The notes under the pieces: model-generated
Database searches by the model: none
What the model was told of the DNA's origin: nothing
Seen by the model: only the letters and a program-made list of their open reading frames with translations
Assembly: GCF_003387475.1 (NCBI RefSeq)
Contig: NZ_QUNO01000001.1
Coordinates: 186,001-250,000 of the forward strand
Direction of reading: 5' to 3'
DNA: 64,000 bases
DNA from: Kutzneria buriramensis
GTDB taxonomy: Bacteria; Actinomycetota; Actinomycetes; Mycobacteriales; Pseudonocardiaceae
Shown here: piece by piece, positions 35,416-44,200 of the stretch
How positions within the stretch are numbered: position 1 is the first letter of the stretch
Layout: the number at the start of each line of letters is the position of its first letter
Translations under genes and position numbers: made by a program

Positions 35416-35668
35416 CGGGGTCGCCGTCCGCGCGCCTCGTCGTCGATGCACCGCCCGGCACCGAGGTCGCCGGTGGATCACGCCAGCAGCGCGTCGGTGT
35501 CGTCGTCGGACATGGCCGCCAAGGTAGAGGCCACCCCGGACGCTCCTCAGTGGACACCAGTATCGAGACGCCCGCTGACGCTGAAACCGCAGAACCCTGA
35601 TGTGCGGGACTGCGCAGCGTTGTGGTTGTTCGGGGACTTCCAGCTTCGGACGTCCCCGAACACAACGC

Positions 35669-36037
35669 TCAGCCGGCTTGCTCCCTCCAGTTCAATGGCC
35701 TCGACCGGCGGGTGAGGAAGTCGTACCTCACGCCATCCGCGTCGTGGCCAATGGCCGGAACCCACTTGTCCATCTCTGCGTTGGCCGCTGCCACCTGCTC
35801 CCGTGCCACCACGAGGTCACCGTCGACGGTCCGGAACGCCCGGACGGCCGAGTCGAGCAGCACGCGCAGTTCTTGGTTCTCCCGCTCCAGCGCCCGGATC
35901 CGCTCCTCCCGGGCATCCGTCGCGGGGTCCTGCCCAACCTCAGGAGTGGGCAGGTCCGCAGCAGGGATCGCCGAGTCCCGCCAGGTCGAGGACTCACCGC
36001 GGCGGATCCGGTCGGCGATGTCCTCCCACGCCGCCAC
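35669..36037 (-). CDS. Small coiled-coil protein of unknown function
   Basis: From GTG 36037 the product has 122 residues: an N-terminal part (AAWEDIADRIRRGESSTWRD), then a heptad-like coiled coil (REERIRALERENQELRVLLD) and a short C-terminal tail. The frame is open a little further upstream (RYSTLYRTPLEV) but without a usual start. A perfect palindrome covers 36050-36071 just before the start. The pattern resembles small element-borne DNA-binding accessory proteins, but no family is certain. Confidence 0.5.
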   Translation of the reverse strand: MAAWEDIADRIRRGESSTWRDSAIPAADLPTPEVGQDPATDAREERIRALERENQELRVLLDSAVRAFRTVDGDLVVAREQVAAANAEMDKWVPAIGHDADGVRYDFLTRRSRPLNWREQAG

Positions 36038-36049
36038 TTCCAGGGGAGT

Positions 36050-36071
36050 GCGGTACAGCGTGCTGTACCGC
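36050..36071. promoter_or_regulatory. Perfect 22-base palindrome, probable operator
   Basis: GCGGTACAGC at 36050-36059 and GCTGTACCGC at 36062-36071 form a perfect ten-base inverted repeat with a two-base spacer. It sits 13 bases before the likely start of the coiled-coil gene, a typical position for an autoregulatory operator. A hairpin function is less likely given the short two-base spacer. Confidence 0.6.
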
Positions 36072-36184
36072 AGTCCCCTGCATTACGGCACTCCGGCCGT
36101 GAGGTCGGGCATACGAGTGTCCTGCCCCGCGTAGCCAGCACGGACGCCTGATCCTGGTCGTGCTGGCCGGCGGTCGTGATCACC

Positions 36185-36466
36185 TCAGCTGCCAGTCCCG
36201 TCCGTGAGCGCCCGCGTCGGAGGCGCCGGCCGCGCCGGCGACGAAGCCATCCGAATATCCCGCATGATCGGCTGCGTGACTGGGAAGGCCACCGCTACAC
36301 CGACCAGCACGTAGAGGACGGCGAGCAGGGGATTGCCCGCGGGCGGGACTTGGATGGCGAGGGCCGCGACGATGACGGTGAACACCGGCAGCGGGCACAG
36401 AATGCGCAGGGCGTACCACCCGATCATCGGGCCAACGCCCCAGGAGGGGATGCGTGTCTCGGTCAT
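36185..36466 (-). CDS. Small integral membrane protein
   Basis: The 93-residue product from ATG 36466 starts MTETRIPSWGVGPMIGWYAL and has two to three hydrophobic segments (LRILCPLPVFTVIVAALAI and NPLLAVLYVLVGVAVAFPV). The C-terminus is Pro/Ala-rich and cytoplasmic-looking. No family is recognised and the ribosome-binding site is weak. It is separate from its neighbours. Confidence 0.5.
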   Translation of the reverse strand: MTETRIPSWGVGPMIGWYALRILCPLPVFTVIVAALAIQVPPAGNPLLAVLYVLVGVAVAFPVTQPIMRDIRMASSPARPAPPTRALTDGTGS

Positions 36467-36627
36467 GGCGGCACTCTGACAGCGGAATCGCCGTGCACGC
36501 GAAGCACGTGCCATGCTGTGTGAGAGGGACGGCAGGGCCACCTAGGTACGAAACCCAGAAGCACGGTGCCCTGCCCCCTCACCCTGGTCCGGTTCGAGGG
36601 GTTGTCCCGCAGTATCTGCACGACAGC

Positions 36628-36900
36628 TCAACCGGTGACCGTCGCGGCAGATCTGTCGGTGCCGCCGGTGCGCAGGTAGCTGTACACCGTCTCGCGGCTG
36701 ATGCCGAATTCCTTGGCCAGCAACGATTTCCGCTCTCCGGCGGCGGCGCGCTCCCGCAGCTGGTGGGCCTGCTCGTCGGTGAGCGCCGGCTTGCGGCCGG
36801 TGTAGGCACCGCGCTCAGATCAGGGCGCGCGCTCGTGCTCGGCGAACACGCCCATCGCGGACAGCAGTCGCGCGGCCACTGGCCCGCGCTGATCGTGTGT
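36628..36900 (-). pseudogene. Serine recombinase (resolvase/Hin) C-terminal fragment
   Basis: On the minus strand the end reads AYTGRKPALTDEQAHQLRER AAAGERKSLLAKEFGISRET and VYSYLRTGG, the DNA-binding helix-turn-helix of a resolvase-type recombinase. Upstream, LLSAMGVFAEHERA matches the end of the catalytic domain (family: VFAEFERxLIxER) but a stop and frame break separate the two. The catalytic N-terminus is gone, so it is inactive. Confidence 0.7.
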
Positions 36901-38384
36901 CAGGCGGGTGTGTTGGCGGGAGAGTCGGCCTTGGCGCCCGCGCGGCCGCCGGGCCGGATCTCGTAGAGGCCAGGTTCGATCAAGATGGAGTCGTGCCGGA
37001 TCCGGTCCTCCCAGCCCGGTGGCCAGCGCGTTGCGTGTGACCAGCGCACACCCTCCAGTGGGATCCTGCGAAGGTTCACCCTGGTTAGGTCGGCATCGGC
37101 CATGCTGGTGAGGGCCTCATCGAGGTGGTCGACGGCGTCGACCACCTCTCGGCCAAGCGAAGTGCGACTGATACTGGTGAGGACTCGGGCGAGGTCGCGG
37201 CCGAGGTCGCGGCCGGCGATGAGGGCGAGGATGCGGTCGCGGTCGCGGGTGTGGTCGACGGTGTGGTCGAGGACTCGGACGAGGTCGAGGACGCGGGCGC
37301 GGTCGAAGGCGAGGGCGAGGATGAGGCCGCGGTTGAGGTCGTAGTCGCAGTCGCAGTCGCGGGCGAGGTCGAGGGCGAGGCCGAGGTCGAGGGCGCGGGT
37401 GAGGGCGCGGGCGAGGTCGCGGGCGCGGACGAGGTTCACGTCCCGTGCGCGGGCGAGGTTGACGTCGACGGCGCGGTTGAAGTTGGAGGCGCGGTAGCGG
37501 GCGCGGTAGAGGCCGCGGTTGAAGACGCGGTCGTAGGTGAATTCGCGGGCGCGGGCACCGGCCAGATCGAGGGCGACGATTACAAGATGCGCTGAGGATC
37601 GGAGGACGTGCAATGCGGGGAGTTGGATCCAAGCGCGCGCGGCGAGCCGCTCGTGGGGTGGGCGCGCGGCGAAGTCGTTGGCGAAACCGCTGAGACCGCC
37701 GGCGGCTGCAGGATGGCCGGCGCGCGTGGCCGCAGGCGCGGGTGCGCCGATGATGTGACCGAGCCTGGCGTCCAGATCGACCACGTCGTCCAGCGCATGG
37801 ACAAGCTTGTCGCCCAGGCCGGGAAGCTGGGTCGAGGGCTGCACCGCTTCCATAACGTGCTCATGCCGTTGCTCCAGCGTCCTATCGGCCTGTTCAAGGC
37901 GCCGCCACAGCCGCGCGGAGTCCCGGCCGCCGGCCTCGAGGGAGGTCAGCTCGTCGCGGATCTCCTGCAGTCGCTCGTGGGCGGCGGCCCAGTCGGTGGA
38001 CTCGGTGGCCACCTTCTCCGCCTCGGCCACCAGGGACTTGCATCGGGCTGCCTGCCCGATCTGCGCGGCGCGAGCCAGGACGTCGGCGACTGCGGTCGGG
38101 CTGCTCTGTTCGCGCAGTGCCCGAGCCGCCGGCGTGCCCAACGAGCCCGTATTTATCTTCGCCATGATGGCCAGCACGTCCAGCTGCGCGGCGTCGAGGT
38201 TGTCCATGTCCAGCGGCACGCCCTGCACGAGATGGTCATGCAGCGGACGCAGCTGCCACAGCAATTCCTCGCGTTGCGGTGTCGGGTTCTGCGCCTGCAG
38301 CTGCTCGGTGACCGTGAAGAACCGCATGAACTGCGCCAACACGCCGGTGAAGGGCTCCAGCTCGGGCGGCTCGGAGTTAGTCAT
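36900..38384 (-). CDS. Module 1 partner: long Leu/Arg/Asp-repeat protein
   Basis: The 494-residue product begins MTNSEPPELEPFTGVLAQFM. Residues about 70-108 (KINTGSLGTPAARALREQSS) match the N-terminal domain of the module 2 partner at 52677 (QIDSTSLGTPAAKALRGRSN), so the two partners share a docking domain. Residues about 130-185 are a coiled coil. Residues about 270-415 are a degenerate repeat of Ala, Leu, Asp and Arg (DLARALTRALDLGLALDLAR), as seen in some actinobacterial NACHT-type proteins. The end, IPLEGVRWSHATRWPPGWED, matches a common actinobacterial pentapeptide-type tail. Its start overlaps the sigma-like gene by eight bases. The repeat may form a solenoid; no NTPase motif is seen. 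Confidence 0.7.
   Translation of the reverse strand: MTNSEPPELEPFTGVLAQFMRFFTVTEQLQAQNPTPQREELLWQLRPLHDHLVQGVPLDMDNLDAAQLDVLAIMAKINTGSLGTPAARALREQSSPTAVADVLARAAQIGQAARCKSLVAEAEKVATESTDWAAAHERLQEIRDELTSLEAGGRDSARLWRRLEQADRTLEQRHEHVMEAVQPSTQLPGLGDKLVHALDDVVDLDARLGHIIGAPAPAATRAGHPAAAGGLSGFANDFAARPPHERLAARAWIQLPALHVLRSSAHLVIVALDLAGARAREFTYDRVFNRGLYRARYRASNFNRAVDVNLARARDVNLVRARDLARALTRALDLGLALDLARDCDCDYDLNRGLILALAFDRARVLDLVRVLDHTVDHTRDRDRILALIAGRDLGRDLARVLTSISRTSLGREVVDAVDHLDEALTSMADADLTRVNLRRIPLEGVRWSHATRWPPGWEDRIRHDSILIEPGLYEIRPGGRAGAKADSPANTPA
37180..37560. repeat. Low-complexity purine-rich repeat tract inside the module 1 partner
   Basis: About 380 bases consist almost entirely of variations on GAGGTCGAGGGCG and GCGGGCGAGGTC on the plus strand. 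It encodes the Leu/Arg/Asp repeat on the other strand. The extreme regularity suggests growth by slippage or unequal crossover, and the tract is a likely site of length variation. Confidence 0.7.
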
Positions 38385-39228
38385 CTGCCCCGCCTTTCTG
38401 CTGCTTGCGCCAGCGGTAGACCTGTTGCTTGAGCGCGTCCTCAGTGGTGTTCCACCGCCGGGCGAGCTCGCTGTAGTCGACGTCGTGCAGGGCTTTGGCG
38501 GCCAGGACGTGCGCCAGCCGCTCGGAGTAGGTGGTGGCCGAGGCCAGCGCCTCCTGGAAGGTCTCGGTGAGGCACACCTGGATGGCGGGGTCGTTGTCCA
38601 GGCGCAGGTCGAGGTCGGTGTCCTCGGCGTGGACTAGGCCGGCGCCGCGGTCGTACTGCTTCACCCAGGAGCGGAATTCGTTGGGGAAGACCTGGATGCA
38701 GGCGCCAATGAAGAAGGTGGTCAGGCTGGCCCCGCCCTGCGGGGACCAGCCGCCCCGCACGAGGGCGAGGTCGCGGAAGTGGACCAGCGCGCGGGCCACG
38801 ACCATCGAGGCCAGCTCCTGGCGGTCGTCGAAGTCGCGGGACAGGCGCTCGCGCAGCTCGTCGGAGCACGTCACGGGCCGTCCCCGCTTGGCGGTGAGGC
38901 GGAAGATGTCGCGGCGGCGGATCCACGCCTGGATCACCGGCAGGCCGTAGTCGGCCAAGGTCTGGGTGAACACCGCGTACCCCCTGCTGTCGAACCCGTC
39001 CGCGCGCAGCTCCTCCACGAGGTCGTGATCGGCCTGCAGGCGGGCGATCCGGTCGGCGGCCCATTCGGCCTCGGCCCGTTCGATGGCGTCGAACCCGTTC
39101 GTGTGCAGGTCGGTCAGGGCAGCGTGGGCTGCATCGAGGGCCGGCGCCGTGATGGAGTCGTCCGGTTGTAGGTCCGTCGCGGCAGCCTCCAGCGGCGGCT
39201 GGCCACCGACCTGCTCGCCGCCGAACAT
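38377..39228 (-). CDS. Sigma-factor-like regulator, module 1
   Basis: From ATG 39228 (GGGAGG upstream) the product has 283 residues; the frame is open further upstream but homologues at 51832 and 59930 have similar starts relative to the promoter element. The core YAVFTQTLADYGLPVIQAWI, KRGRPVT, then GGASLTTFFIGACIQVFPNE is shared with both other copies and resembles sigma region 2. The C-terminus, YSELARRWNTTEDALKQQVY, is a region-4-like HTH. It diverges from a two-helix mini-protein and overlaps its partner gene by eight bases. I infer a diverged ECF-type sigma or anti-termination regulator; whether it binds RNA polymerase is not shown. Confidence 0.75.
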   Translation of the reverse strand: MFGGEQVGGQPPLEAAATDLQPDDSITAPALDAAHAALTDLHTNGFDAIERAEAEWAADRIARLQADHDLVEELRADGFDSRGYAVFTQTLADYGLPVIQAWIRRRDIFRLTAKRGRPVTCSDELRERLSRDFDDRQELASMVVARALVHFRDLALVRGGWSPQGGASLTTFFIGACIQVFPNEFRSWVKQYDRGAGLVHAEDTDLDLRLDNDPAIQVCLTETFQEALASATTYSERLAHVLAAKALHDVDYSELARRWNTTEDALKQQVYRWRKQQKGGADD

Positions 39229-39359
39229 GACCCCACCGCCTCCCGCCGACTCCGCCGCGCTGTAGGACTCCCCCAGGTTCCCAGGGCTCGCCTGTGCTTC
39301 CCGTCGGCCCGCGCTCCTTCGTCGCTTGCCGGCTCCGCCGTGAACCACACACGACCCCC

Positions 39360-39410
39360 TCGTATGTCGGCGCGGTTCGGGCGGGTAACGCGGATCTTCA
39401 AGATTTTTCC
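39360..39410 (-). promoter_or_regulatory. Bipartite element of module 1 (TCTTGA-31 bases-CATACGA)
   Basis: On the minus strand, GGAAAAATCTTGA (39410-39398) is followed by 31 bases and then CATACGA (39366-39360), with CGT at gap positions 8-10. The same arrangement occurs upstream of the two other sigma-like genes in this window with identical spacing. CATACGA lies about 130 bases before the start codon and may be the -10 element. Confidence 0.8.
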
Positions 39411-39516
39411 GAGAGGTTCGTCTCCTGCGTCTCGCGTCACCTGGCCTGGCCTTTTCGACATACAGCCACGGCGACTGCCGGGGCTGGCCCGGACCGAAGA
39501 CGATGGAGATCTGACC

Positions 39517-39711
39517 ATGGCCGCAAACCAGGACGACCGCAGCCCGCTGCTGCCGGTGCGCACCACGCTCGTGTTCCTGCTCAGTGTGCTGACCGGGATC
39601 GGCGCTGGGGTGCTGACCGTGTCCGCCGACGCGCCGGTCCCGTACGGCGTGCTCGTCGGGGCCGGCGCGCTGGCCGCGGCGGTGAGGTTTTTCGACTGGT
39701 TGGTCAACTGA
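39517..39711 (+). CDS. Two-helix membrane mini-protein, module 1
   Basis: The 64-residue product starts at ATG 39517 with GGAG upstream: MAANQDDRSPLLPVRTTLVF. A short polar N-terminus is followed by two hydrophobic helices (TLVFLLSVLTGIGAGVLTV and YGVLVGAGALAAAVRFF) and ends FFDWLVN. The same plan (polar tail, two helices, FFxWL end) occurs in the mini-proteins at 51387 and 59488, each divergent from a sigma-like gene. It may hold the sigma-like protein at the membrane as an anti-sigma, or form a pore; both are inference. Confidence 0.75.
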   Translation: MAANQDDRSPLLPVRTTLVFLLSVLTGIGAGVLTVSADAPVPYGVLVGAGALAAAVRFFDWLVN

Positions 39712-39737
39712 TTGCGCCCGTACTCACGGCTGCCGGG

Positions 39738-39803
39738 TCAGGTACCGACGTAGACCGGGCGGCGGGAGATGCCCAGTTCGACTGCGGCGTGGTCGGTCTC
39801 TGG
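39738..39803 (-). pseudogene. Possible resolvase helix-turn-helix scrap
   Basis: The minus strand reads ETDHAAVELGISRRPVYVGT before a stop, resembling the final helix-turn-helix of a serine recombinase (LGISRRTVYRYL). The piece is very short and the identity is tentative. Just to its right (about 39876-39918) are two direct copies of GAGCGC-T/C-TCA-G/T-GTGGCGAG. Confidence 0.3.
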
Positions 39804-39903
39804 CAGCAGCTACGTAGTCCTTGGGGGCGCGGGCGCGTGACGTCACCGGGCGATAGAAATGTGGTTGACTGTGACTGAGCGCTTCAGGTGGCGAGTGAGC
39901 GCC

Positions 39904-40254
39904 TCATGTGGCGAGGTCTGCGCTCGGCTTGACGCGTGACGTTGTTGCTCTGTGTGGGTGGGTCTGCACACACCAGTTGAGGGGCAACCCCCTGCTGGCC
40001 TTCGCCAACGTAGCCTTCGCGGCCTCGATCACCTTCCCGTTCGCGGCGCCGATCGTCCAGGTACTGCGGCAGATGCCGACAGTGGCGAGGGCGCGGTCGA
40101 GCGCGGCCAACTGGTCGTTGTGGACGCCGCCAGTGATCACCCCGGCTTGCATGACCGTGGTCACCACATTGGCGTTCACCGTGTTGATGGTCGTCGCCGG
40201 CTGCTGCCGGCTTTCGTCGTCGTTGGCGGCTTTGTGCCGGTCTTCGTCCGTCAT
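39904..40254 (-). CDS. Small protein with amyloid-type signalling motif
   Basis: From ATG 40254 the product has 116 residues. The segment TINTVNANVVTTVMQAGVIT followed by GGVHNDQ matches the short N-x-x-x-G-x-V-x-QAG-x-I-x-G-x-VH motif found at the N-termini of actinobacterial STAND and effector proteins and compared with RHIM/HET-s-like amyloid signalling sequences. The remaining residues (LDRALATVGICRSTWTIGAA) are of unknown type. It has no partner in the same direction; the nSTAND-WD40 gene begins 1 kb to the right. A decoy or adaptor role for an amyloid-signalling pair is inference. Confidence 0.5.
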   Translation of the reverse strand: MTDEDRHKAANDDESRQQPATTINTVNANVVTTVMQAGVITGGVHNDQLAALDRALATVGICRSTWTIGAANGKVIEAAKATLAKASRGLPLNWCVQTHPHRATTSRVKPSADLAT

Positions 40255-40562
40255 CGCCCTCGACCCCCGTCGTACGCCACGCGCAGCATCCGACGCTAGC
40301 CAAGCGGCGGCCGCAGTCCTACGCGGTTCACGCGGACAGATGTATCGGACCGTGAGCAGTCCCGAATTTGAGGGATTCGGGTCGGGCTCCATGGCTGACA
40401 CCTCGGTGCCGGCGCCGATGCCGACCACGGCCATGTACACGGCTCGGACATCTGGCCGGGGGACACGGCCGACCTCCTTGGCAGCGCGGTCGAGCCGGCT
40501 GTTTGCTGCCGGCGGGCCTCGGGACCACCCAGGTCCCGAGGCCCGAGGTAGGCAGATTCCTG
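40255..40562. other. Spacer between the amyloid-motif gene and the peptidoglycan-binding protein
   Basis: About 310 bases with no supportable gene. The amyloid-motif frame stays open leftward through this stretch to 40440 but the extension has no ribosome-binding site and looks non-coding. Confidence 0.45.
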
Positions 40563-40970
40563 TCAGCAGTCGAGGTAGCTGGAGGAGGCAGCCCAGTAGT
40601 CGAGCTCGGACCAGGTCTGCGGGCCCACGATTCCATCAGCCGTAATGCCATCGCACTGTTGGAAGGTCTCGACCGCACTTCGGGTGCCGTTCCCGAAGTA
40701 GCCGTCTACTGAGATGGTCGTGTAACGCAGCGAGTAGTTCAGTTCGCACTGGAGTTGCTTCACCGCAACCTTGTACGTGCTGGGGGCATATGAAAGCGTT
40801 GGTTCGCTGCTGGTGTATGTGCAGCGGCCTGGGATGATCGCCGCATTGGCTGGCGACGCGGTCACTAGAGGTGCCATTCCGGCGACGCCGACGGTCGCCA
40901 AGATCCCCACTATCAGTGGGATAGCCCTTCGGATTCTCCGACGGGCCCGAACCATGACAGAATCAGGCAT
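40563..40970 (-). CDS. Secreted peptidoglycan-binding-domain protein
   Basis: The 135-residue product from ATG 40970 (GGGAGAG upstream) has a signal peptide (RRAIPLIVGILATVGVAGMA ending ASPANA) and a single peptidoglycan-binding type 1 domain: VKQLQCELNYSL, ISVDGYFGNGTRSAVETFQQ and ADGIVGPQTWSEL. Four Cys residues may form two disulfides. Such proteins bind the cell wall without catalysing a reaction. It stands alone, divergent from the nSTAND gene. Confidence 0.88.
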   Translation of the reverse strand: MPDSVMVRARRRIRRAIPLIVGILATVGVAGMAPLVTASPANAAIIPGRCTYTSSEPTLSYAPSTYKVAVKQLQCELNYSLRYTTISVDGYFGNGTRSAVETFQQCDGITADGIVGPQTWSELDYWAASSSYLDC

Positions 40971-41229
40971 CGTTTCTCTCCCTGATGGCTCACTTATTCA
41001 ACACGGTTGGACTTCCATTTAATGCAAGACCGGCGGCGCCGCTCTTGGCTGTCTGGTGTTGCGGCGGCAACCGGGGCACTCGCTGTCCCGATTGCCGCCA
41101 CATCCGGTTTATCGTGAACTAGTTGTCCAATGTCGATGCGGCCTGCCGGACAATCAAACACGGACAACAGGGGTACCGCCGGCGACCATCATGGTCAAGG
41201 ATTGAGCCCGGGTGAAGGGAAGGGGCGCC

Positions 41230-44200
41230 ATGCCGAGGCCAGAACGTCCGTTGGATCCCGACCGTGATGTGGTGCAGTCGTTCGCCGCCCGCCTGCGGAA
41301 ACTGCGTGAGCAAGCCGGTAGTCCCGGATATCGGGAGTTAGCGCGTCGAGCCCACTACTCGGCTACGACGTTGTCGGATGCCGCCGGTGGACGGAAGCTG
41401 CCCAGCCTCGCCGTCACGCTTGCCTATGTGGCCGCGTGCGACGGGGATCGAGCAGAATGGGAAGCGTACTGGCGGGCTGCCGCCGCCGAACTGGCGCCCG
41501 CGGAGGTGACGGACATCAATGGGGAGGTTCGGGCGCCATACGTGGGACTAGCTAGTTTTCAACCTGAGGACGCGGACCGCTTTTTCGGCCGCGAGCACCT
41601 GGTCGGCCAGCTGACCGCCCGGTTGCGCCGTCAGCGGTTCATCGCCGTGTTCGGCCCCTCGGGCAGCGGGAAATCCTCGCTTCTACGCGCCGGACTCATC
41701 CCGGCGGTCACTGCGGGACACGGCGCCGATGGACACCCCTGCTCGACGGTGCTCTTCACCCCGGGAGAGCATCCGCTTCAGGAATGCGCCACCCAGTTCG
41801 CGGCACGGCTGCGGATTCCCGCCGGCACGGTGCTGGCCGACCTCGAAACGGACCCCACGCATCTTCACCTCGCCGTCAGGCAGGTGCTGGCCGACAAACC
41901 AGACCAGGCCGAGATGTTGCTGGTTGTGGACCAGTTCGAGGAGCTGTTCACTGTATGCCGCGACACCAGACAGCGGAGCCAGTTCATCGCGGCGCTGCTG
42001 GCCGCCGCCCAGGCGACCGCCAGTCGCGCTCGGGTGGTCCTCGGGATCAGAGCCGACTTCTATGCCCACTGTGCCCAGCACCCTGACCTCGTGGAAGCTC
42101 TCGAGGACGCACAGGTCCTGGTCGGCAGTATGCGGGCTGATGAACTCCGCGCGGCAATTACACGGCCGGCAGCGCAGGCAGGCCTCGTCGTGGAGGCGGC
42201 GCTGGTATCCACCATCGTCAGCGAGATGCTCGGCAACGCGGGTGCCCTACCACTGATGTCGCACGCCCTGGTCGAGACCTGGCGCCGCCGGCGCGGCACC
42301 ACGTTGTCCTTGACCGGTTACCAGGAGGCCGGGGGCGTGGCTGGCGCGCTCTCCCGGACTGCTGAACACACTTACCAGTCGTTGAGTCTGGCGCAGCAGC
42401 GGACAGCCCGCGCGGTGCTGCTGAGGCTGGTCTCACTGAACGAGGGCGCACAGGACACCCGCCGCCGGTGCCCCCGCGCCGAACTCGACCACCTCCTCTC
42501 CGAGGATCGCACCGCGGCTGCGGAGGCCGTGGACGAGACGGTGGCCGTGACCCTGGAGGCTCTTGCGCAGGCGCGGCTGCTCACCGTGGACGCTGACAGC
42601 GTCCAGATCGCCCACGAGGCGCTGATCCGGAGTTGGCCGCGCTTGCGGCAGTGGCTCGACGAGAACCGTGATGGCCTGCGAACCCATCGCCAGCTGACGG
42701 AAGCAGCCCAGTCCTGGGACGCCCTCGATCGTGATCCTGGGTCGCTCTACCGGGGTGCGCGCCTAGCCGCTGCCCAAGCCTGGGTCAGCGCGGCTGGACA
42801 TGCCGCTGGCCTCAACGCTGTCGAACGCGAATTCCTTGGCGCTAGCGACCGCGCCGCGCGACACGTCGTCCGCCGCCAGCGGAGGGTGATCACCGCATTG
42901 GTTACCGCATTGGTGGTCACTCTGGCCGCAGCAGGAGTGGCGATCTACCAACGTCAGAGCGCGGTGGACGAGAGCCGGACGGCCCTCGCCGGCAAGCTAG
43001 CCCTCCAGTCCACGGCGGCAGCCCCAGAGCGTCCCGATGAGGCGATGCTGCTGGCTGTGGGCGCCTACTATGAAGATCCCACCGCGCCGGAGGCGCGCGA
43101 CGCGCTGCTGAGCAGCCAAAGCCGTTACTTCATCGGTCGCCTCACCGGCCACACCAACGTCATCACAGGTCTGGCGTTCAGCCCGGACAACCGCGTCGTC
43201 GCCACCGCCAGCTTCGACAACACGGTTCGGCTGTGGGACCCGCACAGCCGAACCGTGATCGGCACTGTGCCGGGCAGATTCATGGCCTTGAGCCCGGACG
43301 GCCGTACGATCGCTACCGACAACCAGCACGCAACGGTCACGCTGTGGGACGTGGCTCATCAACGCGCGATGGCGACCTTCACGGGCGACACCGGCGGCAC
43401 CTTGGTCGACAGCCTCACCTTCAGCCCTGACGGCCAAACTCTGGCGACGACCAGCAATGACCGTGTCGTGCGGCTGTGGGACATGCGTAGCCGGTCGCTT
43501 GTCGGCACCCTGCAGAACGATAACCATTCTCTCTACGGGGTGGCGTTCAGCCCGGACGGGCACACCATCGCCACCACCACCGGCGATGGCTCGGTGCGGT
43601 TGTGGGACGTCGCCAGCCGCACGCAGGTTGCTGTCTTGACGGGTAATGCCGCCATAACGGCAGTGGCGTTCAGCCCGGACGGGCACACCATCGCCACCAC
43701 CACCGGCGATGGCTCGCTGCGGTTGTGGGACGTCGCCAGCGGGAAGCAGTTCGGTGTTTTGACTGGTACTGCCGGTCCAGCGTTGGACGTGGTGTTCAGT
43801 CCTGACGGTCGTACGGTCGCCGCCACCAGCGGTGCCGACCACACGGTGATGTTGTGGGCATTGCAGGGCCCGATTATCACTGCATCGCCGGCGGCGCCCG
43901 TCACGCAGGTGACGTTCAGCCGTGATGGCCGCTTCCTGGCGACCGCCCAACAGGATGGCGTCGTTCGCTTGTGGGATGCCCTCAGTCACGCGCCACAAGC
44001 GACTCTCGCCGGCACCACTGTCGCGTTCAGCCCTGGCGATCACCTCGTGGCCACTGGCGGCGACGATGGCATCGTGCGATTGTGGGATACCGCAACGCAT
44101 ACGCAAGTCGCCGAACTCATCGGCCACGTCGGCCCGATCAGGAGCGTGGCGTTCAGTCCGGACGGGCGCGTGCTGTCGTCTGCCGGCGATGACGCAACCG

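Noticed and set aside
36110-36116. A fourth CATACGA that might be another copy of the module promoter element
   Set aside because: No TCTTG lies 31 bases upstream and CGT is absent at the expected gap position, so it is probably chance.
36900-38384. Repeat tract at 37180-37560 as a CRISPR-like or plus-strand coding region
   Set aside because: There are no discrete repeats and spacers, and the minus strand gives a continuous protein with recognisable ends on both sides.
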